Shown here piece after piece: positions 22,497 through 28,945 of a stretch of DNA of 33,305 bases. Made by a program: the position numbers and the translations under genes. Source of the DNA: JADZEJ01 sp964426815 (GTDB taxonomy: Bacteria > Patescibacteriota > Patescibacteriia > 2-12-FULL-60-25); contig CAYRRZ010000009.1 of the NCBI GenBank assembly GCA_964426815.1, positions 1 through 33,305 of the forward strand, written 5' to 3'. Position 1 is the stretch's first letter, and each line of letters begins with the position of its first letter. The notes under the pieces are model-generated. The model was given only the letters and a program-made list of their open reading frames with translations, was not told the origin of the DNA and did no database searches.

Positions 22497-22525
22497 GACC
22501 TACCACGAACAGGGTGACTCGTCAA
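22497..22525 (-). promoter_or_regulatory. Promoter of the DHH-like gene
   Basis: On the minus strand, TTGACG (22525-22520), a 17-bp spacer and TAGGTC (22502-22497). Confidence 0.6.
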
Positions 22526-22528
22526 TCC

Positions 22529-22557
22529 TTGACGGTAAGCAAAGTCATGTTTATGAT
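22529..22557 (+). promoter_or_regulatory. Promoter of the 69-residue protein gene
   Basis: TTGACG (22529-22534), a 17-bp spacer and TATGAT (22552-22557). Its -35 is separated by three bases from the -35 of the divergent promoter; together they form the palindrome CGTCAA-TCC-TTGACG. Confidence 0.78.
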
Positions 22558-22632
22558 GGCTTTTACGGTCAGTAACTTTGCTCTTTTGCTCAATTTGGTG
22601 CCCGTTTTTCGACAAGCCATGGAGGATGACTC

Positions 22633-22842
22633 ATGAACCATTCTGCAGAAAATTCCAACCAAGGTTCGGACGATGGTCTCGCGGAGCAACCCGCTGATTC
22701 CATTCAGATTCCGCCGCCGCGCTCGAGCGATCGTCGGCGTCGTCAGGTCGATTCCGACAATCCGCGCGATGCGGAAGTGCAATACGAGCGCGCCATTGCG
22801 AGCTCGGCCGCCGAGCAACTTGCGCGGACATCGCGTAAGTAA
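22633..22842 (+). CDS. 69-residue charged, disordered protein
   Basis: A 69-residue protein with acidic and serine-rich ends around a proline-rich, arginine-rich centre (IPPPRSSDRRRRQVDSD). It has no membrane segment or cysteine and no recognised domain, and is probably disordered apart from a C-terminal helix (EVQYERAIASSAAEQLA). It is a real gene by its signals: a consensus promoter, GGAGG seven bases before the ATG, and a terminator. The Arg-rich core suggests nucleic-acid binding. It lies next to the divergent DHH-like gene and shares a palindromic promoter region with it. Confidence 0.7.
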   Translation: MNHSAENSNQGSDDGLAEQPADSIQIPPPRSSDRRRRQVDSDNPRDAEVQYERAIASSAAEQLARTSRK

Positions 22843-22853
22843 AAACAACTCAA

Positions 22854-22937
22854 GCCCCACGCTACAATGTGGGGCTCATAGCCCGATACCGTATGGTATT
22901 GGGCGCCTCCCTACATCGCATGGTGTAGGGATTTTTG
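22854..22937 (+). terminator. Three hairpins in a row, the last an intrinsic terminator
   Basis: GCCCCAC/GTGGGGC (22854-22875), GCCCGATACC/GGTATTGGGC (22881-22904) and TCCCTACA/TGTAGGGA (22908-22931), the last followed by TTTTTG. One ordinary terminator would need only the third. Confidence 0.7.
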
Positions 22938-22969
22938 TTCGGAAAGCCCTGCTAGGCTTGACGTTCCGC

Positions 22970-22998
22970 TTGTTACCTGTTCGCATTTGCCCTATTAT
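22970..22998 (+). promoter_or_regulatory. Promoter of the HU gene
   Basis: TTGTTA (22970-22975), a 17-bp spacer and TATTAT (22993-22998), 42 bases before the ATG. Confidence 0.6.
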
Positions 22999-23040
22999 TG
23001 CGGACATAATTCAATTTGTTCCTACTTCTCCTTACGCTAT

Positions 23041-23322
23041 ATGGCAAAAATGACGAAGTCACAGATGGTAAAGACGCTGGCCGAAAAGACCAGCATGTCA
23101 AAGAAAGACGTGCAGACCTTACTCGATACGATGGTTGCCTTGGCCTACAAACAGGTGAAGACCGCCGGTGAATTCGTGGTTCCAGGCTTCGGTAAGCTTG
23201 TGAAGGTGAAGCGTAAGGCTCGCCAGGGTCGCAACCCAGCAACGGGTGAAACCATCTCGATCCCAGCCAAGACCGTGGTTAAATTCCGCGTCGCCAAGGC
23301 TGCAAAGGACGCCGTCCTCTAA
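23041..23322 (+). CDS. HU-family DNA-binding protein
   Basis: A 93-residue protein matching HU: MTKSQMVKTLAEKTSMSKKD at the start, FVVPGFGKLVKVKRKARQGR in the centre, and the arm RNPATGETISIPAKTVVKFR. HU bends DNA and compacts the nucleoid. The length is standard. The ATG at 23041 starts immediately before the conserved region. An earlier in-frame ATG at 22987 lies inside the -10 region and is rejected. No ribosome site is present. It is a single-gene unit with a strong terminator. Confidence 0.95.
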   Translation: MAKMTKSQMVKTLAEKTSMSKKDVQTLLDTMVALAYKQVKTAGEFVVPGFGKLVKVKRKARQGRNPATGETISIPAKTVVKFRVAKAAKDAVL

Positions 23323-23330
23323 AGCGTGAT

Positions 23331-23365
23331 AAAAAACTCTCTCAGTCATCTGAGAGAGTTTTTTT
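23331..23365 (+). terminator. Intrinsic terminator after HU
   Basis: A-run, ACTCTCTCAG/CTGAGAGAGT around a 4-base loop, then a T-run. The T-run overlaps the -35 box of the next gene. Confidence 0.9.
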
Positions 23366-23392
23366 GTTTTTCGGGCTCGCGAACCGTATACT
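23364..23392 (+). promoter_or_regulatory. Promoter of the 23401 membrane-protein gene
   Basis: TTGTTT (23364-23369), a 17-bp spacer and TATACT (23387-23392). The ATG is eight bases after the -10, so the message should be leaderless. Confidence 0.72.
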
Positions 23393-23400
23393 CGGCACAT

Positions 23401-23913
23401 ATGGAAAATATTATCGGCGCCTATGCTCCAAAAACCTTGCGTGACTTGCGAACGAGCTGTGTGCGCGACGTGCGTGCAGAAGCGATTTCGCTTGGTGGCT
23501 TGGTATTGATTGCGATCTGCGCGCTGATTTCGGTGGTTGCTTTTTTAATGCTTGGATCGGCCGCAATTACTTCGGCGCAAAGAGCGATCATTGCACTTTT
23601 GTCATTTGGCGCGTGGCTATATGCCGTAGATTCTTTGTCTGAGCGTCTCACCTTGGTGAATCAAGAAGTTCACTTCTCCTCCTTTTTTTCAAGACGTCGA
23701 GCTATTCCATTGGTTGAATTGGAAGCGATGATCTTGGTTCAGCAGGGATTTAATTTAGAGCAGGGGATGCAGAGTATCGAATTTCGTCGTCATGGGTTTC
23801 GACCTGATCGCATTACGCTTGGTCCATGTTGGCGGCGCTATCGACTAGAAGATTTTCTGCATTCTGTAGAGCTTGCTTTAAATGATCCGCATCTTCTAGA
23901 AGAAGTGCGCTGA
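23401..23913 (+). CDS. Two-helix membrane protein of unknown function
   Basis: A 170-residue protein with two adjacent hydrophobic helices (about residues 31-54 and 61-79) and a soluble C-terminal part containing FRRHGFRPDRITLGPCWRR. The arrangement of two helices followed by a small beta-rich domain recalls bacterial PH-like membrane proteins, but I cannot confirm it. The ATG at 23401 lies eight bases behind a TATACT box, which decides it over the upstream in-frame start. No ribosome site is present. It is followed within 26 bases by the LOG-family gene. Confidence 0.7.
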   Translation: MENIIGAYAPKTLRDLRTSCVRDVRAEAISLGGLVLIAICALISVVAFLMLGSAAITSAQRAIIALLSFGAWLYAVDSLSERLTLVNQEVHFSSFFSRRRAIPLVELEAMILVQQGFNLEQGMQSIEFRRHGFRPDRITLGPCWRRYRLEDFLHSVELALNDPHLLEEVR

Positions 23914-23921
23914 TCTCATGC

Positions 23922-23927
23922 TACACT
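23922..23927 (+). promoter_or_regulatory. Extended -10 box before the LOG-family gene
   Basis: TGC followed by TACACT (23922-23927), 11 bases before the ATG at 23939. No clear -35. Confidence 0.4.
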
Positions 23928-23938
23928 TGAGAAGAGAT

Positions 23939-24727
23939 ATGAAAGAAAAAAAGCCAAAAGCCGCGAATGCTTCGAGCAGGTCGCAGAAAAAAGTATCGGT
24001 CAGCGTGAATGAAAAAGGCGTGAAGCATTACATGCATTGGATTTGTTCGCCTGGAAACAAATGTGTACCGCTACAAGATGAGTCTTTTACGGACAATCTC
24101 AATTGGCGCATTTTTCGCATTATGGCCGAGTTTATTGAGGGCTTTGAATTTCTGTCAAAATTAAAAGGTGAAGTCACGATTTTTGGAAGCGCCCGTGCCC
24201 TCCCAGGAAATCCGTATTACAAAGTCGCAAAAGAATTGGGATACATGCTCGGAAAAAATGGTTACACCGTGGTCACGGGTGGCGGACCGGGTATGATGGA
24301 GGCAGGCAATTGGGGTGCCTTTGAAGCCGGTGGCGATTCCGTTGGTCTCGATATCGAATTGCCAATGGAACAACGCCGCAATCAATTTGTGAAAAAGGGG
24401 ATGGGCTTTCATTATTTCTTTACACGTAAGGTGATGCTCTCAGCCAGTGCTCAGGCGTATGTAATTATGCCGGGCGGCTTCGGTACATTGGATGAGATGA
24501 CCGAAATGATTACCCTTATCCAGACCGGAAAAATCCCTGCCACGGTTCCAGTTATCTTAGTTGGTAAAAAGTTCTGGCAACCGTTCATGGATTGGATTAT
24601 GAACACCGTGATTGACGAACAGCGTTTTGTGGACAAAGATGAAATGCACTTCGTGCATTTAGTTGATTCGGCGCAGGAAGCCTTCGATATTATCCATAAT
24701 ACGACGAGCGAGCGAGAATTCGGATAA
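23939..24727 (+). CDS. LOG-family nucleotide-binding protein
   Basis: A 262-residue Rossmann-fold protein. The two LOG/lysine-decarboxylase-like signatures are exact: VVTGGGPGMMEAGNWGAFEA and IMPGGFGTLDEMTEM (PGGxGTxxE), the phosphate-binding and catalytic sites of cytokinin-activating LOG enzymes. Relatives split cytokinin or other nucleoside monophosphates into base and ribose phosphate. The bacterial substrate is usually unknown. A basic, Lys/Ser-rich N-terminal extension of about 30 residues precedes the domain. The ATG at 23939 fits the extended -10 at 23922. The ATG at 23918 would be inside that promoter. Confidence 0.88.
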   Translation: MKEKKPKAANASSRSQKKVSVSVNEKGVKHYMHWICSPGNKCVPLQDESFTDNLNWRIFRIMAEFIEGFEFLSKLKGEVTIFGSARALPGNPYYKVAKELGYMLGKNGYTVVTGGGPGMMEAGNWGAFEAGGDSVGLDIELPMEQRRNQFVKKGMGFHYFFTRKVMLSASAQAYVIMPGGFGTLDEMTEMITLIQTGKIPATVPVILVGKKFWQPFMDWIMNTVIDEQRFVDKDEMHFVHLVDSAQEAFDIIHNTTSEREFG

Positions 24728-24756
24728 ACCCGCCCGTCATTTTTTCACCAAAACAT

Positions 24757-25905
24757 ATGTTAAAAGCTTCGGATATTCCAAAGAAGTCTTTAGCGCTCCA
24801 TAAAAAGTTGCGCGGAAAGATTAGTGTTGTCGCAAAAGCCTCAATCAAGACACGTGAAGATTTGTCTTTGATTTATTCACCAGGCGTTGGCGCTGCTTCC
24901 TCAGCGATTGCAAAAGATCCAAAACAAGCAGACGCCTTAACCTGGCGTCGCAATGCGGTGGCCGTGGTTTCAGATGGCTCCGCCGTTTTAGGTTTAGGAA
25001 ATATCGGTGCTTTAGCCGCGCTTCCGGTGATGGAAGGGAAGTGCGCGATTTTCAAACGCTTTACCGGTATTGATGCAGTGCCAATTGTCTTGTCGACACA
25101 AGATGTCGAAGAGATTATTACGACGGTCAAAGCCATTGCTCCAACCTTTGGCGCAATTCAGCTTGAAGATATTTCTGCTCCGCGCTGTTTTGAAATCGAA
25201 GATCGTTTATCAGAAGCGTTGGATATTCCCGTCATGCATGATGATCAGCATGGCACGGCAATCGTTGCCTTGGCGGGTTTGTTGAATGCAATGAAACTAA
25301 CCAAGCGCAAGCAACCTGGTTCAACGCGCATTGTGCTAAACGGTGCTGGTGCTGCAGGAACGGCTATTGCTCGTTTGCTACTCGTTGCTGGATTTACCAA
25401 TGTGATCGCATGCGATCGTACGGGAATTATCTGGAAGGGCCGTCCTGATTTGAATGAAGAAAAAAAGAAATTAGCCGCCATCACCAATGAATCAAAAATG
25501 AAGGGGAGTCTGACCGATGCCTTGGTCGGTGCCGATGTCTTTATCGGTATTTCTTCCGCCGGTGCATTAACAGGCGACATGGTTCGTACCATGGCTAAAC
25601 ACCCAATCGTATTCGCGCTCGCAAATCCGGTCCCAGAAATTTTGCCTGATGAAGCGCGCAAAGCTGGTGCAGCGGTTGTCGCAACGGGTCGAAGTGATTA
25701 TCCAAATCAGCTAAACAATGCCTTGTGCTATCCAGGCTTGTTTCGTGGCATGCTCGATAAGCGTGTTTCAAAAGTAACGGATGAAATCAAGCTTCGTGCC
25801 GCCAAAGCTTTGGCTGGTTTCGTAAAAACCCCAACAGCAGATCGCATTGTCCCAAATATGTTCGAAAAAGGCTTGCATGAAGCCATGGCAAAAAGCGTGA
25901 AGTAA
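24757..25905 (+). CDS. Malic enzyme (NAD(P)-dependent)
   Basis: A 382-residue protein of the short bacterial malic enzyme type. It has the N-terminal substrate region (DLSLIYSPGVGAASSAIAKD), VVSDGSAVLGLGNIGALAAL, the metal site QLEDISAPRCFEIEDRL, MHDDQHGTAIVALAGLLNAM, and a Rossmann domain with IVLNGAGAAGTAIARLLL. NPVPEILPDEA and SDYPNQLNNALCYPGLFRG lie near the end. It converts malate to pyruvate and CO2 with reduction of NAD(P). The coenzyme cannot be told from sequence. In a genome with few central pathways it may supply reducing power or pyruvate. It lies 29 bases after the LOG-family gene. Confidence 0.94.
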   Translation: MLKASDIPKKSLALHKKLRGKISVVAKASIKTREDLSLIYSPGVGAASSAIAKDPKQADALTWRRNAVAVVSDGSAVLGLGNIGALAALPVMEGKCAIFKRFTGIDAVPIVLSTQDVEEIITTVKAIAPTFGAIQLEDISAPRCFEIEDRLSEALDIPVMHDDQHGTAIVALAGLLNAMKLTKRKQPGSTRIVLNGAGAAGTAIARLLLVAGFTNVIACDRTGIIWKGRPDLNEEKKKLAAITNESKMKGSLTDALVGADVFIGISSAGALTGDMVRTMAKHPIVFALANPVPEILPDEARKAGAAVVATGRSDYPNQLNNALCYPGLFRGMLDKRVSKVTDEIKLRAAKALAGFVKTPTADRIVPNMFEKGLHEAMAKSVK

Positions 25906-25915
25906 TTGAGAATGG

Positions 25916-25921
25916 TATACT
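25916..25921 (+). promoter_or_regulatory. -10 box (TATACT) before the coiled-coil gene
   Basis: TATACT 11 bases before the ATG at 25933, just after the malic enzyme stop. The -35 is not clear. Confidence 0.45.
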
Positions 25922-25932
25922 GAGCGGGAACT

Positions 25933-27312
25933 ATGAAAAACGAGCTCCCGAATCCATTTTTGCGTCCCGCCGAATTACCACAGGCTACCAATGCCTCGAG
26001 CGGTATTCGTGAACGCGAGGCCGCGCCAGCGCAGCTTGAGCCAACCGAGGCCTATGTTGATCCAAAAAGCGCGAATGCCTTTATTGCAAAGCGTACTCAG
26101 GATCTCGATGCAAAACTGCGCACAGCTTCTCCAGAAGAACGCGCCTCGATTCAAAACGAGCTAGGTTCTTTGCGCGCCTTCAAACGAAAGATGGATCTTC
26201 GAGTCAAAAAAGATGGCGAAGATACACTCGTCGAAAACCCATATTTTGGAGGTGAAGTTGAATTCGGCGAAAAAGAAGTCACAAAGGAACAAGCGCAGAA
26301 ATTACTCGACCTCGCCCTTGAAGAGCAAAGACAAGCGGTTCAAGCTCGCGATAAAGTCATGCGAGAAGTTCGTGGATACTATGGCATGCATGAGCAAGCG
26401 ATCCACTCAGCCGACAAAAAAGAAATTGAATCTGGCATGAGCGAGCGTTTGCATGAAGCCTTGGATAAATTAGACGAAATAGAAACCCGGGTTTCTAAGT
26501 ACGAAAAGCTCGTTTCATTGACAGCGCTTCGCGAAGCATTGTTGACTCGGCGTGAGGAGATCATGAAAGAATTGAAGCAAATTGATCGCTTGCATGAAAA
26601 TGCATCTGTCCAAGCGCGAGAATTGCACAAATCTGCCATGGATAAAAACAGCCTGGCCGAAATGCGTCGCGGAAATGCATTTTTGATGGGCGTACAATCC
26701 GAAATCGTTGGTCGTCCAGCAACAGCCGCTGAAGAGTTCGCTTCAATGAATGAAAGTATCGCAGAAGCGCAAGAAAGAGATCGCTTAGCCGAACATGCAC
26801 GCCGTCTCAGAAATATTGCCGACACAACGGCTGGTCTTGCGCGAAAAACCGGCAGCGCTCGTCACCAAGAAGTTTCTGCCTATGATGAACAGATGGCGCA
26901 AATCGCACAGCAGCGAGCAGAAAAAGCCGAGGCTGACTTGGTAACGAATGACGCAAAACGCCGAATCGCCGCCACGCGTTATCCAGAGGCTGAAAAAAAT
27001 GTCATCCGATCACGCATTCGTGAAGAACGAGAGGAAGCAGCTCAACTTGATGTCATGGCATCGCTTGATTCTAAACTTGGAAAAATCACCGAAAATTTGG
27101 CAGAAAAAACCGAGGTAAAAGCAAAAGCACGCAAGCGTCAGTTGGCTGATACGTTGTCTCATGTGATTGATCAGATTGAATCCGTCGATGAGAAGTTAGA
27201 AGACATGGGGCCCATTGTCGAAAAGGCAAGACCAAAGATTCAACCGCACGAAGAGCGATTGCAAAAGCGCCAACCACCAAAAGATATCTACCGTCCAGAT
27301 CGTGCCGCATAA
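25933..27312 (+). CDS. Long coiled-coil protein of unknown function
   Basis: A 459-residue protein that is almost entirely charged helix, with heptad-like Leu/Ala/Ile spacing from about residue 55 to the end, consistent with an extended coiled coil. It has no membrane segment, signal peptide or cysteine. The first 45 residues are Pro/Ala-rich and the last 30 are Pro/Lys/Arg-rich, both probably flexible. I do not recognise a family. A structural or cytoskeleton-like role is possible but not shown. The ATG at 25933 is preceded by a TATACT box and no real ribosome site. The GC-rich, opposite-strand 27387 gene lies downstream. Confidence 0.8.
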   Translation: MKNELPNPFLRPAELPQATNASSGIREREAAPAQLEPTEAYVDPKSANAFIAKRTQDLDAKLRTASPEERASIQNELGSLRAFKRKMDLRVKKDGEDTLVENPYFGGEVEFGEKEVTKEQAQKLLDLALEEQRQAVQARDKVMREVRGYYGMHEQAIHSADKKEIESGMSERLHEALDKLDEIETRVSKYEKLVSLTALREALLTRREEIMKELKQIDRLHENASVQARELHKSAMDKNSLAEMRRGNAFLMGVQSEIVGRPATAAEEFASMNESIAEAQERDRLAEHARRLRNIADTTAGLARKTGSARHQEVSAYDEQMAQIAQQRAEKAEADLVTNDAKRRIAATRYPEAEKNVIRSRIREEREEAAQLDVMASLDSKLGKITENLAEKTEVKAKARKRQLADTLSHVIDQIESVDEKLEDMGPIVEKARPKIQPHEERLQKRQPPKDIYRPDRAA

Positions 27313-27337
27313 ATTGAATAGATCAGAGAAACAAAAG

Positions 27338-27369
27338 AGCTCCGCAATACCGATGGGTATTGCGGAGCT
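27338..27369 (-). terminator. Intrinsic terminator of the zinc-ribbon-like gene
   Basis: AGCTCCGCAATACC/GGTATTGCGGAGCT around a 4-base loop, a perfect 14-bp stem, with CTTTTG on the minus-strand side. Confidence 0.82.
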
Positions 27370-27386
27370 TTGGCAAAGCCGACATC

Positions 27387-27908
27387 TCATACGCGCTCCG
27401 AGAGGGAGCGCCCCTTGAGATAGTCGCTCAGGATCTTCGCGATCCCGGTGAGGTTGGTGTCGCAACGCTGGGCACGTTCCTTGCTCAAGCCGCAGCGCGG
27501 CAGTGAGCCGCGAATGCGATGCGAGATCGTCATGACGATCGTCAGCGCGTTTGAGTACCGCACGTGGGGCTGTTGAAGCTGCTCACGGAGCTCGTTGAGC
27601 TCCGTGTGACCTCCGGGGAACACGAGGCGAATCTCTTCGCCGAGGCCGAGAAAAATCGCATCCTTGGTCGCGCTCCAGGCGAAGCGATTGTTCTCGTGAT
27701 GTTGACAATCTGTATGATACGGCTGCCCTTCGAGCTCTGCGATGATCTCGTCGTCTGCGATGGGTTTTTTGCAGAACGTGCAGATCGGGTTTCGCGGGCT
27801 GTGTCCGTGGGGGTCGTCTGAATCCTCCTGGGGAGCCGTGGCGCCACCTACGATGACTCGCAGCTGAGGCCTCGGTCGAGATGATTGGGGACCGGTTGAA
27901 AGGTACAT
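27387..27908 (-). CDS. Zinc-ribbon/LIM-like protein of unknown function
   Basis: A 173-residue GC-rich protein. After a 40-residue Pro/Ser-rich N-terminus it contains C43-x-x-C46 (CTFCKKPIADDE) and H65-x-x-C68 (YHTDCQHH), with 18 residues between the pairs. This is half a LIM-type finger and is expected to bind one zinc. The rest is helical (TELNELREQLQQ) with no known domain. The ATG at 27908 has an ideal site, AAGGAGG at five bases. Its promoter overlaps the terminator of the L28 gene. It is probably a regulator or scaffold rather than an enzyme. Confidence 0.65.
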   Translation of the reverse strand: MYLSTGPQSSRPRPQLRVIVGGATAPQEDSDDPHGHSPRNPICTFCKKPIADDEIIAELEGQPYHTDCQHHENNRFAWSATKDAIFLGLGEEIRLVFPGGHTELNELREQLQQPHVRYSNALTIVMTISHRIRGSLPRCGLSKERAQRCDTNLTGIAKILSDYLKGRSLSERV

Positions 27909-27933
27909 GGTGGCCTCCTTTAGGCTGGTATAC

Positions 27934-27962
27934 CTGATACCACAAAAAAGCCCAGAAGTCAA
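27934..27962 (-). promoter_or_regulatory. Promoter of the zinc-ribbon-like gene, with its -35 inside the L28 terminator
   Basis: On the minus strand, TTGACT (27962-27957), a 17-bp spacer and TATCAG (27939-27934). The -35 lies in the loop of the hairpin at 27944-27971. Confidence 0.6.
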
Positions 27963-27971
27963 TCCTGGGCT
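27944..27971 (-). terminator. Intrinsic terminator after L28
   Basis: On the minus strand, AGCCCAG/CTGGGCT around a 9-base loop, followed by TTTTT. Confidence 0.78.
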
Positions 27972-27988
27972 TTGTTTGTATCTTCAGT

Positions 27989-28243
27989 TTAGACCTTGGC
28001 GGCTGCGGCGCGAGTTGCGCGCTTTTGAGCCTTCTTTTGCTTCAAGGTTGGCAATTTGCCTTCCATTTGAGCAGTGATGCGCTTGAGGGTCTTAATCGTG
28101 CGGGTGCTGACGCGCACTTTTGTCCCAGCCAAACGAATCGTCTGTAAATTGACGTTTTGGCGGCGCTTGGTGGCGCGGTTAGAGTGGCTGCGTGATTGGC
28201 CAAAGTTGGCACGCTTGCCGGTCAGTTGGTCGATGCGGGACAT
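27989..28243 (-). CDS. rpmB: Ribosomal protein L28
   Basis: An 84-residue protein matching L28: GKRANFGQSRSHSNRATKRR near the N-terminus, VNLQTIRLAGTKVRVSTRTI in the middle, and an Ala/Lys-rich helix at the end. It is a 50S structural protein. It has no zinc cysteines, as is common. The divergent site-2 protease gene begins 50 bases upstream. No Shine-Dalgarno site precedes the ATG at 28243. Confidence 0.9.
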   Translation of the reverse strand: MSRIDQLTGKRANFGQSRSHSNRATKRRQNVNLQTIRLAGTKVRVSTRTIKTLKRITAQMEGKLPTLKQKKAQKRATRAAAAKV

Positions 28244-28274
28244 ATCAATATGGCGGGAGATTACACGAGTGCGC

Positions 28275-28280
28275 TATGAT
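28275..28280 (+). promoter_or_regulatory. -10 box before the site-2 protease gene
   Basis: TATGAT (28275-28280), 12 bases before the ATG. The -35 is not clear. Confidence 0.45.
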
Positions 28281-28292
28281 TTGCAAGTCCAT

Positions 28293-28943
28293 ATGCTCAG
28301 CCTCCTCTTTCAAGAACCGATCCTCTTTGCCGTTTGGCTACTCGCTTTTCTGATTTCGCTCTCCGTTCATGAGTTTGCGCATGCTCTTATTGGGAATTAT
28401 TTGGGCGATCAAACCGCCAAAAGATTAGGTCGTTTAACGCTTAATCCTGCGGCGCATATTGATCCGCTGGGCTTATTAACGGTTACCTTGATCGGTTTTG
28501 GTTGGGGAAAGCCGGTTCCGTATAATCCCTATAATCTGCGCTGGCAAAAATGGGGACCGGTGGCCATCGCTTTTGCTGGGCCAACAAGTAATCTTATTTT
28601 AGCGGTGAGTTCAGCGGTTTTATTTGCTTTTGTTGCGCCTGCTTTAGGCGTTTCGAACTTATTGTCTATCTTTTTAATGGTTTTTGCGCAAATAAATATT
28701 GCCTTATTCGCCTTTAATCTCGTGCCTCTGCCGCCTCTGGATGGGTCAAAGCTGCTCTTGGCAGGCTTATCAGCCCCAAAATATCACGATATTCGTCAGT
28801 TTATCGAAACCAAGGGCTCAATGTTGTTATTAATCTTGGTGATTGTGGATAGTTTTGCCAATTTGGGGATATTTTCAGCTTTTATCGGTTATGCCTCGCG
28901 CATTGTTCTCGGAATTGCAGATATCGTAACCCGCCTCTTCTAA
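28293..28943 (+). CDS. Site-2-protease-type membrane metalloprotease (M50)
   Basis: A 216-residue membrane protein. The zinc motif HEFAHALIGNYLGD (H-E-x-x-H) lies in the second hydrophobic helix, and the third ligand is in the loop NLVPLPPLDGSKLLL (the family N-x-x-P-x-P-P-x-D-G). The rest consists of four to five hydrophobic helices. M50 proteases cut membrane-bound anti-sigma factors and signal peptides. Short forms such as this one, with no PDZ domain, are common in CPR bacteria. The ATG at 28293 fits both the start of the first helix and the -10 box at 28275. Confidence 0.88.
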   Translation: MLSLLFQEPILFAVWLLAFLISLSVHEFAHALIGNYLGDQTAKRLGRLTLNPAAHIDPLGLLTVTLIGFGWGKPVPYNPYNLRWQKWGPVAIAFAGPTSNLILAVSSAVLFAFVAPALGVSNLLSIFLMVFAQINIALFAFNLVPLPPLDGSKLLLAGLSAPKYHDIRQFIETKGSMLLLILVIVDSFANLGIFSAFIGYASRIVLGIADIVTRLF

Positions 28944-28945
28944 CT

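Noticed and set aside
22987..23040. Longer HU start at 22987
   Set aside because: This ATG falls within the -10 region (TATTAT, 22993-22998) and the extra residues do not match HU.
28074..28292. N-terminal extension of the site-2 protease to 28074
   Set aside because: It is antisense to L28 and includes the -10 box at 28275. The ATG at 28293 begins the first membrane helix.
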